A stretch of DNA of 64,000 bases from Actinophytocola oryzae (GCF_004364325.1 NZ_SOCP01000001.1:558001-622000); one strand, 5' to 3'; numbered from the stretch's first letter, positions 18,433 through 30,376 are shown. Numbers and translations are program-made. Notes: a model not told the origin generated them from the letters alone.

Positions 18433-18578
18433 GATGCTCCCTCGTCGGTCGTGGTCGGCCCTCGGAAGCCTAGGACCCGGGCCGCCACCGTGATGACCGG
18501 CCGTCGTTGGCGAGAACCCGTGGAAAGGTGGCACTCTGGCCACTCCTGGCCGGTACTCTCCGTGGTTAGCGTTGCCTC

Positions 18579-19220
18579 ATGCTCACACAGGTCGTTCTGT
18601 TCGACGGGTTCGACCCGCTCGACGTCATCGCGCCCTACGAGGTGCTCAGCGCCGCCGCCGACCACCTGGTGGACGTCGAGCTGGTCTCGGCCGAAGGGCC
18701 GCGCGAGGTGCCCAGCGGGCTGGGCCCGGTCACCCTCCGTGCCACCGCGGCGCTGGACCCGCGGCGCGCGGACATCGTCCTCGTGCCCGGTGCGCTGGGC
18801 AGCATGCCCGATCCGGACGGTGGGGAACCCGCCGCGGACAGCATCCCGGTGCTCCTCGGGAACACGCTCGACACCGGGCTGCCCGCCCTGCTCAAGGAAG
18901 CCCTCGACCGCGACGGCGTCACCGTGGCCACGGTCTGTGGCGGCTCACTCGTGCTGGCGATGGCGGGTCTGATCGAGGGCCGCCCGGCCACCACCCACCA
19001 GCTGGGTCTCGACCTGCTGGAGGCCACCGGCGTCCAGGCGCTCGACGTGCGCGTGGTCGACGACGGCGACCTCGTCACCGCCTCGTCCGTCACCTCGGGG
19101 CTGGATCTCGGGCTGTACCTGCTCGAACGTGAGCTCGGCCCCGACGTGGCGATCGCGGTGGAGACGCTGATCGCGCACGAGCGTCGGGGCACCGTCTGGA
19201 CCCGCGGGGCGCGACCGTGA
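18579..19220 (+). CDS. DJ-1/PfpI family protein
   Basis: 213 residues. The nucleophile elbow is VATVCGGSLVLA with Cys120, and an acidic residue near the start (YEVL, Glu21) fits the family active site. The motif arrangement resembles isonitrile hydratase-like or ThiJ-type members without a DNA-binding domain. The reaction is uncertain (hydratase, glyoxalase or amidase). It is coupled by a 4-bp GTGA overlap to the next gene. Confidence 0.85.
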   Translation: MLTQVVLFDGFDPLDVIAPYEVLSAAADHLVDVELVSAEGPREVPSGLGPVTLRATAALDPRRADIVLVPGALGSMPDPDGGEPAADSIPVLLGNTLDTGLPALLKEALDRDGVTVATVCGGSLVLAMAGLIEGRPATTHQLGLDLLEATGVQALDVRVVDDGDLVTASSVTSGLDLGLYLLERELGPDVAIAVETLIAHERRGTVWTRGARP

Positions 19221-19525
19221 CGCGGGCGACCGGGAACTGGCGGCTGGTGATCGACACCCCGATCGGCAGACAGCACGTCGTGCTCGAACTGTCGACTGTG
19301 GACGGACGGCTGCGGGGGACTGCCCGGGACGACAAGCACGGCCAGGAGGTGCCGCTCACCGACCTCACCCTCGACGGCGACCAGCTGACCTGGGCACAGG
19401 CCATCCGCAAGCCACTGCGCCTGAACCTCACCTTCGACGTCACCATCGCGGGGGACGAGCTGACGGGCCACGCCAGAGCGGGCCGGCTGCCTGCGTCGAA
19501 GGTCAGCGGCCACCGGACGTCATGA
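19217..19525 (+). CDS. Conserved hypothetical protein, small beta-rich
   Basis: 102 residues starting at a GTG that overlaps the DJ-1 stop. The sequence is a string of short strands (WRLVIDTPIG, GRLRGTARDD, LTWAQAI, LRLNLTFDVTI, LTGHARAG), ending PASKVSG. It looks like the recurrent actinobacterial family with a beta-barrel pattern, possibly ligand-binding. No catalytic residues stand out. Probably co-expressed with the DJ-1/PfpI protein. Its last 6 bp overlap the end of the convergent next gene. Confidence 0.7.
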   Translation: MTRATGNWRLVIDTPIGRQHVVLELSTVDGRLRGTARDDKHGQEVPLTDLTLDGDQLTWAQAIRKPLRLNLTFDVTIAGDELTGHARAGRLPASKVSGHRTS

Positions 19526-19792
19526 CGGTCGGTCACCGACGTCGTCGAACAGGTCGCCCTCCACGCTGCCCTCCGCCGTGTCGACCGGCGGCGGTGCGGG
19601 CGGGCCCAGGGGCAACGCCTGAGTGGGCAGCTCCGACGTCGCGTCGACGGGTGAGGTCGGCGGGGGTGGCGCGGCCCCGGGTGCTGGTGCGTTCGCGTTG
19701 GCGGGTAACAGCTCGGTCGGGGGGTCGGTGATGTGACCTTCGGCGTCGTAGGCGGCCGACTCGTTCAGCGGCAGACCGTCATTCACCGTCAT
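19520..19792 (-). CDS. Small acidic proline-rich protein of unknown function
   Basis: 90 residues. ATG at 19792 with GGAGG 7 nt upstream. The protein is Pro/Ala-rich and disordered-looking in the middle (APAPGAAPPPPTSP), with an acidic C-terminus (EGDLFDDVGDRPS). No known domain or signal peptide. It may be a linker or regulatory protein. The good ribosome binding site and codon bias support expression; a function cannot be given. Confidence 0.55.
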   Translation of the reverse strand: MTVNDGLPLNESAAYDAEGHITDPPTELLPANANAPAPGAAPPPPTSPVDATSELPTQALPLGPPAPPPVDTAEGSVEGDLFDDVGDRPS

Positions 19793-19954
19793 CGACGCCT
19801 CCTCGGCTCCACAGTGGTACGGACCCTTGTACCCATCTGGGCCGACGTCACACCTCGCAGGCGAACCCGGACCACGTGGGCGGTGGCCAGATGTCGTCGA
19901 CGGCACCCGGTGTGCCGGTCGACACTTGTTTACCGCCCACCATTTCGTACGTCA

Positions 19955-20025
19955 TCCCCTGTGGTGCAACGGCAGCACGCCCGGCTGTTGACCGGGAAGT
20001 CCAGGTTCGAATCGTGGTGGGAGAG
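19955..20025 (+). tRNA. Divergent tRNA-Asn(GTT)-like gene
   Basis: A full cloverleaf can be drawn. Acceptor TCCCCTG (19955-19961) is identical to the 5' half seen in ordinary actinobacterial tRNA-Asn, but its partner TGGGAGA (20018-20024) leaves one C-A mismatch and two wobbles. D arm GTGC/GCAC with loop AACGGCA. Anticodon arm CCCGG-CTGTTGA-CCGGG gives anticodon GTT (19987-19989). The variable loop is 4 nt. T arm CCAGG-TTCGAAT-CGTGG has one G-G mismatch. T8, T33 and the T loop are normal, but position 37 is G, not the A expected for tRNAs reading ANN codons. No CCA is encoded. It could be a decaying copy or a specialised tRNA. Confidence 0.6.
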
Positions 20026-20026
20026 C

Positions 20027-20103
20027 GATGGCCGAAGCCGAAGGAGTCGAGGCGCCGGGCTGTGAACCTAGCGAAACCGGTGCGAGTCCGGTCGGTCATC
20101 CCA
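20027..20103 (+). tRNA. Divergent tRNA-His(GTG)-like gene with encoded CCA
   Basis: It starts 1 nt after the Asn-like gene. Acceptor ATGGCCG (20028-20034) pairs with CGGTCAT (20093-20099); G at 20027 and C at 20100 supply the G-1:C73 pair that marks tRNA-His, and CCA follows at 20101-20103. D arm GCC/GGC with GG in the loop. Anticodon arm CCGGG-CTGTGAA-CCTAG (anticodon GTG, 20062-20064) has one C-A mismatch. T arm ACCGG-TGCGAGT-CCGGT. Departures from the norm: A instead of T8, and G at position 55. Relative to the usual GTGGCCG acceptor, the first base pair has changed on both strands (A-T for G-C), which suggests the stem is maintained. Confidence 0.55.
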
Positions 20104-20113
20104 GAACTGGGCC

Positions 20114-20142
20114 TTGTGGGGGCGGCATGGCCGCCCCCACAA
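20114..20142. terminator. Perfect 13-bp hairpin after the tRNA-like pair
   Basis: TTGTGGGGGCGGC (20114-20126) and GCCGCCCCCACAA (20130-20142) pair perfectly around the loop ATG. It lies 10 nt after the encoded CCA and 7 nt before the stop of the convergent GH16 gene, so it can end transcription from both sides. Confidence 0.8.
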
Positions 20143-20148
20143 CGTCTG

Positions 20149-21531
20149 TCAGCGCACGGTGTCGACGTGTGCGACGCCCGAGGTGCGGTAGCCGCTCACC
20201 CTCGAGCTGACCTGTGCCGGGCTCACCACCTCGTTCTCCGCGAAGTACACCCAGTCGACCTGCTGCCGGTACGCCCGGTCACCTGGCTGGCCGACCAGCC
20301 CACCCGAGATGAACCACAGGTTGAAGTTGATCGACATCGGGGTCTCCGGGTAGTACCGGTCCCCGTGGTCGGCGAACAGGGTGCCGTCCACGTAGTACTT
20401 CACGCGCCCGGACGCCACCTGGATCACCAGGTCGTGCCAGCCCGCGAAGCTCCTGCGTGCCTCGGTGTGGACGTTGTCCGCGACCCACGGCTCGTTCTGG
20501 TAGGTCTCCCACGTCGTCGTGTACAGGATGTTCGACGGCTCGCCCCACCCGCCGTTGGGCAGGTACTCGAAGTCCAGCTCGCCGTAGTCCGGATCCATCG
20601 GCGCGTTCAGGGGCGTGATCGTGAAGAACGTCTCCACCACGTTGTCCCCGTCGACGCCCCGCACCGGCGCGTCGGCGAAGAACACCCGCGCGCCGTACGT
20701 GCCCTGGAAGAACTTCCGCTGGTGGTACAGCTCCGTCTGTCGCGCACTGGACCCGTTGTTCGACGACTCCAGCTGCAGCACCTGGTTCCCACCTACGGTC
20801 GGGAACGTGACCAGCGACGGATCCCACGTCGCACCGGGCACACCCGGCCCGCCGCCGCCGGAGCGGACGGTCCAGCCGCGCTGCGCGATCCGTGCGTCGC
20901 TCGACGACGTGTAGGCGAAGTCGTCGAACAGGACCTCGCCGGTCGGGCCCGGCGGGTCACCCGGGTCGGGTGGGTCGCCGGGGTCGTCACCGCCCGGGCC
21001 GGTGCCCCAGATCGTCGTCCCTCCACGTTGGACGGTTACCTTCGACCACGCGGCGTAGGTCGTGCGGTTGGTGAAGGAGTAGTCGTCGGACTGGGTGATC
21101 GAGCCCCAGTTCGTGCGGTAGAAACGCAGTTGCAGGTCGCCGGTGTTCGCGCCGGGGGCCAGCGAGCCCGCACCGGAGGTGAAACCGACCTCCAGGTAGC
21201 GGTCGGCGGTCGAGGTCGGGGTGGACAGCTGGCGGAACGTGCCGGTGACGTTGCCGCAGCCGCGCACCGCCCACGAGCAGGCGAAACGGTAGCCGACGTC
21301 CGGGGTCTCGCCCCGGAAGTAGTACCGCAGCGTCACCTCGGCGAGCGGGATGGTCGTCGTGCCGGTGTTGGCGATCGTGAACCACGGCTCCACCTGGTCG
21401 GTGGTGGCACCCGTGGCACTGGTGCGGTAGTTGGCGGTGAGCGCGTCTCCGGCGGCGGACGCCGGTGACTGGACGAACGCGGTCAGTGCGGCTGCCGCCG
21501 CTGCGGCGGCCAGGAATCTGCGGGACAACAT
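20149..21531 (-). CDS. Secreted CBM3-GH16 glycoside hydrolase
   Basis: 460 residues. The signal peptide is residues 1-~28 (SRRFLAAAAAAAALTAF, cut near ASAAG). Residues ~30-180 match a family 3 carbohydrate-binding module. A GDDPGDPPDPGDPPG linker leads to a GH16 domain (~200-460) with the hallmark ExDxE triad as Glu318-Asp320-Glu322 in GELDFEY. GH16 enzymes cleave beta-1,3 and related beta-glucans, galactans or chitin-like polymers; the substrate is not fixed by what can be read. ATG at 21531 with AGGAGG upstream; a longer frame to 21708 is rejected because it lacks family similarity. It follows the das-like genes, 47 bp after the GH20 stop, and may be transcribed with them. Confidence 0.88.
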   Translation of the reverse strand: MLSRRFLAAAAAAAALTAFVQSPASAAGDALTANYRTSATGATTDQVEPWFTIANTGTTTIPLAEVTLRYYFRGETPDVGYRFACSWAVRGCGNVTGTFRQLSTPTSTADRYLEVGFTSGAGSLAPGANTGDLQLRFYRTNWGSITQSDDYSFTNRTTYAAWSKVTVQRGGTTIWGTGPGGDDPGDPPDPGDPPGPTGEVLFDDFAYTSSSDARIAQRGWTVRSGGGGPGVPGATWDPSLVTFPTVGGNQVLQLESSNNGSSARQTELYHQRKFFQGTYGARVFFADAPVRGVDGDNVVETFFTITPLNAPMDPDYGELDFEYLPNGGWGEPSNILYTTTWETYQNEPWVADNVHTEARRSFAGWHDLVIQVASGRVKYYVDGTLFADHGDRYYPETPMSINFNLWFISGGLVGQPGDRAYRQQVDWVYFAENEVVSPAQVSSRVSGYRTSGVAHVDTVR

Positions 21532-21578
21532 CGGGTCCTCCTGTACGGGCAGGGTTCGTACGGGGGTGCGACCTCCTC

Positions 21579-23075
21579 TCAGCTCGTCGCGGTCAGGGAC
21601 CGGTGGGCGACGGACAGGGCCGCCAGCCTGCGCTCGTGCACGGCCATCGCGGCGCCGAACGCGGCCCAGTCGGGCGTTGCCGACCACAGCGTGTCGGCCA
21701 GTGCGCACAGCCGGGGGAACGCCAGGTACTCCACGTCCTCGGCACGCGGCGCCTGTTCAGTCCACAGTTGACACTGACTGCCGAGTACGCCTGGGGCGTC
21801 GGGGATCTGCTGGTGGTACACGTCGGACATGGTCACCACGCCGTCCGGCTGACCCGCGCGCTCGTCGGGGTCAGTAGACTGTGGATAGTCCAGATAGGTC
21901 TGCCGGTACGGGGTGAGCACCACGGGGTGGCCACGTTCGAGCGGGCCGTCGGCGGTGTCCTGCCACGGCATCATGACCGTGCGCGGGTCGAGTGGGGGAC
22001 CGTCGCCGTCCCAGCACACCGGAATCCGGCCGTTCGCGAGGAGGAAACCCCCCATCCGGTCGAGGAACCAGGTCCGCAACGCGTGCGGGCCCGCCAGGCC
22101 CTCGTCGGCGATCCTGGCCAGGGCGACCGGGCTCGACGCCCACTCGGTCACCGGGACCTCGTCGCCGCCCAGGTGCACGTGCTCGCCGGGGAAGACGTCC
22201 AGCACCTCGCCGAGCACGGTACGGCAGAACTCCAGGGTCGCGTCGCCGACACCGAACACCGCCTCCGAGATGCCCCACTCCGTCCACACGGGAAGGTGCC
22301 GCTCCGGTCTGTTGCCCAGCCACGGATACGCGGCCAGCGCGGCCCGCACGTGCCCCGGCATGTCGATCTCCGGCACGATCCGCACACCGCGCTCCGCCGC
22401 GTACGTCACCAACCCGCGCAGCTCCTCGGCCGTGTAGGCGCCGCCGTGCGGGGTGTCGTCGAACCGGTCGCTGCCCGCCGGGCCGAGCTGCGTTCCCACG
22501 CGGACGCCACCGACCCCGGTCAGCGCGGGGTAGGCGGCGACCGGCATCCGCCAGCCCTGGTCGTCGGTGAGGTGCAGGTGCAGCACCGTGAGCTTGTGCA
22601 GTGCCAACAGGTCCACGAACCGGCGCAGGAACCGCACCGGCTGGAAGTGCCGCGCGACGTCGAGCATCGCGCCCCGCCAGGGCAGCCGGGGCGAGTCGGT
22701 GACGTCCACGCACGGCAGCGCCCACCGGACGCCCACCGCCTGCGTGTCGCCCAGTGCCTCTACGGGCAACAGCTGCCGGATCGTCTGCACGCCGTGCAGA
22801 AGTCCCGCCGGGCGGCGGGCACGCAGTACCACGGCCTGCTCGCTGACCGTCAGCGCGTAGCCCTCCTCACCGAGCCCGACCAGCTGCTCGTCCAGTGCGA
22901 GGAGCACGGTTCCGTTGGCGGACAGGGGAAGCGGCAGACCCGTCGGCTGACGCAGGTACCGCCGCAGCAGCCGGGCGGCCGGTTCGGCGCCGGGGGTGGC
23001 CCGCAGCGCCGTCGTCGGCCCGAACACGAACTGTCCGGCCCGGTGGCGCAGGCGGGTGGGTCGGGGAACGATCAC
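21579..23075 (-). CDS. dasD: GH20 beta-N-acetylhexosaminidase, DasD-like
   Basis: 498 residues from a GTG at 23075, with GAGGAGG upstream. It has a GH20b N-terminal domain (1-~125), then the TIM-barrel catalytic domain with Asp305-Glu306 in HVHLGGDEVP and substrate residues in HLTDDQGWR and EIDMPGH. No signal peptide is seen, so the enzyme probably works on imported chitobiose or chito-oligosaccharides in the cytoplasm. It follows the second permease by 11 bp, the same order as dasABC-dasD in Streptomyces. The symbol rests on this synteny. Confidence 0.85.
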   Translation of the reverse strand: MIVPRPTRLRHRAGQFVFGPTTALRATPGAEPAARLLRRYLRQPTGLPLPLSANGTVLLALDEQLVGLGEEGYALTVSEQAVVLRARRPAGLLHGVQTIRQLLPVEALGDTQAVGVRWALPCVDVTDSPRLPWRGAMLDVARHFQPVRFLRRFVDLLALHKLTVLHLHLTDDQGWRMPVAAYPALTGVGGVRVGTQLGPAGSDRFDDTPHGGAYTAEELRGLVTYAAERGVRIVPEIDMPGHVRAALAAYPWLGNRPERHLPVWTEWGISEAVFGVGDATLEFCRTVLGEVLDVFPGEHVHLGGDEVPVTEWASSPVALARIADEGLAGPHALRTWFLDRMGGFLLANGRIPVCWDGDGPPLDPRTVMMPWQDTADGPLERGHPVVLTPYRQTYLDYPQSTDPDERAGQPDGVVTMSDVYHQQIPDAPGVLGSQCQLWTEQAPRAEDVEYLAFPRLCALADTLWSATPDWAAFGAAMAVHERRLAALSVAHRSLTATS

Positions 23076-23086
23076 GTGCTGCCTCC

Positions 23087-23904
23087 TCAGCCCTTGACCG
23101 CGCCGCCGGTGATGCCGGCGGTCACCTTTCGCTGCAGTACCAGGAAGATCGCCAGCACGGGCAGCATGAACAGGGTCGACGCGGCCATCGTCGCGCCCCA
23201 GTCGGTGCCGAACGTGTTGCTGAACGAGGAGAGCCAGACCGGCAGCGTGCGGTCGTCCTGGTTCTTGATGATCAGCAGGTTGGCGAAGGCGAACTCGTTC
23301 CACGCCGTGATGAACCCGAACAGCGACGTCGTCAGCAGGCCCGGCGCGAGCAGGGGGAGCACCACGCGCCGGAACGCCGCGGGCCGGTCGCAGCCGTCCA
23401 CCTGGGCCGCCTCCTCCAGCTCGACCGGCACCGCGGCGAGGAAGCTCCGCAGTGTCACGATCGTGAACGGGAGGGTGATCATGAAGTACACCAGCGTCAG
23501 CATGGTGAGCGTGTCGAGCATCCCGGTGTCCCGCGCGATGACGTACATCGGGATCAGGAGCGCCTCCCACGGCGTCATCTGCGCGATGAACACCATCAGG
23601 ATGAAGCCGCGCCTGCCTTTCCACCGCAGCCGCGCCACGGCGTAGGCGGCGAGTAGCGCGACCACCAGCGACAGCAGGACCGCCGAGCCGGCCACCACCA
23701 GGCTGTTGCGCCAGAAGTACCAGAACCCCTGTGCGTGCACGGCCGTGGTGAAGTGCTCGAAGGTCAGTGCGGACGGCCAGAACGTCGGCGTGGCCGCCTG
23801 GATCTCCCGCGTCGGCTTGAAGGCGGTGAGGACCATCCAGTACACGGGGAACACCGACACCACGAACACGAACAGCGCCAACAGGTTCCGCGTCAGGCGT
23901 GCGG

Positions 23905-23908
<4 letters not shown>
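23087..23908 (-). CDS. dasC: Sugar ABC transporter permease, MalG/DasC-like
   Basis: 273 residues with six hydrophobic segments. The EAA loop that docks the ATPase reads EEAAQVDGCDRPAAFRRVVLP. ATG at 23908 overlaps the stop of the first permease (ATGA). It is the second membrane subunit of a CUT1-type importer. No ATPase gene is present in the operon, as is usual for das-type systems that share the general MsiK ATPase. Confidence 0.88.
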
Positions 23909-24963
<1,055 letters not shown>

Positions 24964-24971
24964 GGCCTGCC

Positions 24972-26225
24972 CTAGTTCGCGGTGTTCAGTGCCGAGGTGA
25001 TGACCGCGTCCGCGTCTGCGGCGGCGGTCTTCGGGTCGCTGCCGGTGAGCACCTTGGTCAGGAACTCCTTGATGGGGTTGCGGGCCTCGACCGCGGTCCA
25101 GTTGGGCGAGTTCGGCGTGGCGTGTCCGTTGGCGGCACCGACGGCCATCGCGGCGGCGCCCGGGTCGTCCTCGACGGCGTCGGCGAGCGAGGTCCGGTTC
25201 GGCACGTAGTTCATGGCCTTGGCCAGCTCCACCTGCCACTTCTCGCCGGCGAGCGCCTTGACCACCGCGTAGGCGCCGTCCTGGCGGGGGGAGGCGACCG
25301 GGACGATCAGGTCGGACCCGCCCGTGAACACCGCGCCCGGCTCGCTCGCGGACTTGCCCGGGATCGGGAAGAAGCCGAGCTTGCCCGCCAGGTCGGGGTT
25401 CGCCGTGGTGACGAGCTTCGCCGCGCCCGGCACCGCGATGAGCTGCGCGACGTCGCCCTTGGCGAACACGTCGGTCTGCTGCGGCTTGGCCTCGTCGGAG
25501 TCCTTGGGGCCGTTGCCGAGTGCCTGGAGGCGCCGGTAGAAGTCCGCGCCCGCCAACGCCTCCGGCGTGTTCAGGCCGCCCTTCCAGTCGTCGCCGTCCC
25601 GGGTGGCGAGGTCGCCGCCCTCGTCCCAGACGAAGCCCGCGAGCACGTACCAGTTCTGGCCGGGCAGGTAGATGCCCTGCACGCCGCCCTGGTTCACTGC
25701 GGCGGTCGTGGCGAGCCATTCGTCCCGTGTGGACGGAGGGGTGAGCCCCTTGGCCGCGAACAGGTCCGTGCGGTAGATGACGACGCGGTTGGCCGCGTAG
25801 AACGGGATGCCGAACTGGTCGCCGTCGACCGCGCCGGGCTCGGCGAGGCCGGGCAGCCAGTCCTTGCCGCCCAGCTCGTCGACCTTGCCGGACAGGTCGG
25901 TCACGCCGCCGCTCGCCGCGTACTGCGCGACCTGGGTGTTGCCGACCTCGATCACGTCCGGCGGGTCGGTGCTGGCCAGCGCGCCGGTGACCTTCTCGGT
26001 GATGCCGTCCCACTCCTGGATCTGGACGGTCAGCGTGTACTCGGGGTGGTCCCGCTCGAACTCCGCCTCGAAGTCCTTGACGAACTCGTCGGTCGCGGTG
26101 TCCTTCATCAGCCACACGGTCAGGTTCTGACGTTCGCCGGACGCGGCGTCGTCGGAGCCGCACGCGGCGAGGGCGGGGAGGGTCAGTGCCAGCGCGAGCA
26201 GGCCGGCGGCGAAGCGAGACGGCAC
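24972..26225 (-). CDS. dasA: Sugar ABC transporter substrate-binding lipoprotein, DasA-like
   Basis: 417 residues. A lipoprotein signal ends in LPALAAC with lipidated Cys22. The body is a type 1 extracellular solute-binding protein (NLTVWLMKDTATDEF, GIPFYAANRVV, FPIPGK). GTG at 26225 with GAGG 6-7 nt upstream; a longer frame to 26300 would run through the operator. Neighbours (two permeases, GH20, a divergent DasR-like regulator) and dre-like sites in the promoter point to N,N'-diacetylchitobiose or GlcNAc oligomers as ligand. That assignment is inference. Confidence 0.85.
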   Translation of the reverse strand: MPSRFAAGLLALALTLPALAACGSDDAASGERQNLTVWLMKDTATDEFVKDFEAEFERDHPEYTLTVQIQEWDGITEKVTGALASTDPPDVIEVGNTQVAQYAASGGVTDLSGKVDELGGKDWLPGLAEPGAVDGDQFGIPFYAANRVVIYRTDLFAAKGLTPPSTRDEWLATTAAVNQGGVQGIYLPGQNWYVLAGFVWDEGGDLATRDGDDWKGGLNTPEALAGADFYRRLQALGNGPKDSDEAKPQQTDVFAKGDVAQLIAVPGAAKLVTTANPDLAGKLGFFPIPGKSASEPGAVFTGGSDLIVPVASPRQDGAYAVVKALAGEKWQVELAKAMNYVPNRTSLADAVEDDPGAAAMAVGAANGHATPNSPNWTAVEARNPIKEFLTKVLTGSDPKTAAADADAVITSALNTAN

Positions 26226-26253
26226 GGTTACCTCACGGTGCTTCGAGGATATG

Positions 26254-26301
26254 ACCAATTGGTAAGGTCCAGTGGTCTGAACCAAAATGGCATAGACCAA
26301 T
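26254..26301. promoter_or_regulatory. dre-like operators (DasR responsive) in the dasA-dasR gap
   Basis: AGTGGTCTGAACCAAA at 26271-26286 matches 12 of 16 positions of the DasR site ACTGGTCTAGACCACT, counting C or G at position 2. A second, weaker copy, AATGGCATAGACCAAT, is at 26286-26301. A perfect palindrome ACCAATTGGT is at 26254-26263. All lie 28-76 nt upstream of the dasA start. Confidence 0.7.
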
Positions 26302-26405
26302 CCTCAAGTCAATACGCAGGTGGAGGGCGATTTTTGGGTGAGTAGTTCACTACGGAGTGGTCAACCCGGCGAGCTATCCTCTGGTCCGGTTGTCATACTG
26401 GCGGC

Positions 26406-27221
26406 ATGGCCGGAGCCATCCTGAAGCGTGAGCGCGTGCGTGACTACCTGCTCGAGATGATCGAGACGCACCCGCCGGGCGCGCCGCTGCCCGCTGAGCG
26501 GGTGCTGTGCCAACGCCTGTCGGTGTCCAGGCCGACGCTGCGCTCGGCGGTCGACGAGCTGGTCAACAACGGGATGCTGGTGCGCCAGCACGGGCGGGGC
26601 ACGTTCGTGGCGCCTGCCAAGATCGAGCAGGAGCTGGTGTCCGACGACCGCACGATGGTGCTGCCGCAGGCCGCGGGTACGTGGACGAGCAAGGTGCTGG
26701 AGTTCGCGACCATCGCCGCGGGTGCGAGGGTGGGCCGGCGCCTGAGCGTGTCACCGGCGGCCGAGATCTTCTACGTGGCACGGCAACGCTTCGTCGACGG
26801 GGCCCCGATGGCGATCGAGTACCTGCACGTGCCGGTGGCCGTCGCGCCCAGGCTGTCGCTGGAGGACCTCGAGTCCGGCGACCTCTACGTGCGCCTGCAC
26901 GAACACGGCGTGCGTGTGCACGACGCGATCCAGTCGGTCGAGCCGACGGTCACGAACGACGCCGAGTCGGAGCTGCTCGGTGTGCCGGTTCTGTCTCCCG
27001 CACTGCTGTTCGAGCGACTGACCAACGACGACACCGGCCGGCCCATCGAGTACGTCCACTCGCTGTACCGGGGTGACCGGTACCGCATCGTCTCCCGCCT
27101 GGCCCTCGGCCCCACGGCGACGACAAGGGGCGCCGCCGACGCCCACCACCCGGGTATACCCCCTGGCGACCTCACCGCCCGGGGCCCCGTCCGCTCCGCC
27201 ACGACGGGCGACATCCAGTAG
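26406..27221 (+). CDS. dasR: GntR/HutC-family regulator, DasR-like
   Basis: 271 residues. The N-terminal winged helix-turn-helix (LCQRLSVSRPTLRSAVDELV) is followed by FVAPAKIEQELV and a UTRA effector domain with the typical ending GRPIEYVHSLYRGDRY. In Streptomyces DasR represses chitosugar and many antibiotic genes and is released by GlcN-6-P. Position divergent from dasABC-like genes and the dre-like sites support orthology, though the sequence outside the motifs differs and a DasR paralogue is possible. The last ~35 residues are low-complexity. Confidence 0.8.
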   Translation: MAGAILKRERVRDYLLEMIETHPPGAPLPAERVLCQRLSVSRPTLRSAVDELVNNGMLVRQHGRGTFVAPAKIEQELVSDDRTMVLPQAAGTWTSKVLEFATIAAGARVGRRLSVSPAAEIFYVARQRFVDGAPMAIEYLHVPVAVAPRLSLEDLESGDLYVRLHEHGVRVHDAIQSVEPTVTNDAESELLGVPVLSPALLFERLTNDDTGRPIEYVHSLYRGDRYRIVSRLALGPTATTRGAADAHHPGIPPGDLTARGPVRSATTGDIQ

Positions 27222-27262
27222 CCGCGGGATGCCGTCCTCGCGGGCCGGCGGCCCCGTGCACT

Positions 27263-27335
27263 GAAGGACGCCTTCGTAACGCTGGGCGTACTGATGGCGT
27301 CCTTCGTTGCGCTGGGCGTAAGGAAGGTGGGGCCG
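27263..27335. repeat. Second copy of the 30-bp hairpin array
   Basis: Cores start at 27263 (GAAGGACGCCTTC), 27293 (GATGGCGTCCTTC) and 27323 (GAAGG, decayed), again 30 bp apart, with the shared spacer GTAACGCTGGGCGTA. It lies between the dasR stop and the convergent UvrA-like stop. The rest of the gap, 27336-27499, shows nothing recognisable. Confidence 0.85.
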
Positions 27336-27499
27336 AGGCGGCCTGCGGCGGGCGGGGGAACCCGCTTCGTGGGCCGGGCTCGCAGACCCCGGCTCTTCTC
27401 CGCGAGCGGGGCTCCACCCGCCGAAACGCCATCGTCACTCGGGAGGCCGTCGTCGGGACCAACGGCCCGGCGAGCGGTGAACCCGGCGCGTCACCACCC

Positions 27500-29932
<2,433 letters not shown>

Positions 29933-29955
29933 CGGTCTGGTCGGCCTGCGCGAGG

Positions 29956-30366
29956 TCAGCGAAGCTCCTGGATGCGGACCATGTTGCCCGACGGGTCGCG
30001 GAAGGCACAGTCACGCACGCCGTACGGCTGGTCGGTGGGCTCCTGGACGACCTCGGCGTTGGTCGCCTGGAGCTTCGCGAACGTCTCGTCGAGGTCCTTG
30101 GTGGCGAGGTTGATGCCGCCGTAGGTGCCCTTGGCCATCATCTCGGCGATGAGGTTGCGCTCGTCGTCGGTGATCCCCGGAGTCACGGCGGGCGGGGTCA
30201 GGACGATGGACGTGCTCGGCTGGCCGGGAGGGCCCACCGTGATCCAGCGCATGCCCTTGAAGCCGACGTCGTTGCGGACCTCGAAGCCGAGCGCGTCGCG
30301 GTAGAAGGCGAGCGCGGCGTCGGGGTCGGTGTGCGGGAGGAAGCTCGAGTGAATGGTGATGTCCAT
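29956..30366 (-). CDS. VOC/glyoxalase-like protein
   Basis: 136 residues with one VOC fold: IHSSFLPHTDPDAALAFYRD, GFKGMRWITVG, and the C-terminal GVRDCAFRDPSGNMVRIQ with the conserved metal-ligand region. Typical roles are small-molecule isomerases, dioxygenases or drug-binding proteins. ATG at 30366 is used; a GTG three codons earlier (30375) is equally possible and no clear ribosome binding site decides. It is 10 bp downstream of the AraC gene and likely co-transcribed with it. Confidence 0.85.
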   Translation of the reverse strand: MDITIHSSFLPHTDPDAALAFYRDALGFEVRNDVGFKGMRWITVGPPGQPSTSIVLTPPAVTPGITDDERNLIAEMMAKGTYGGINLATKDLDETFAKLQATNAEVVQEPTDQPYGVRDCAFRDPSGNMVRIQELR

Positions 30367-30376
30367 GGCCGTCACA

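Noticed and set aside
18432..18543. Upstream extension of the ABM protein
   Set aside because: Family similarity begins at the ATG 18432, which has its own ribosome binding site; the extension is Pro/Gly/Arg-rich and crosses the divergent promoter.
20070..20112. Resemblance to the conserved core of a cobalamin riboswitch (CCGGTGCGAGTCCGG)
   Set aside because: The remaining riboswitch helices are absent, no downstream plus-strand gene exists, and the segment fits a tRNA T arm with correct acceptor and CCA.
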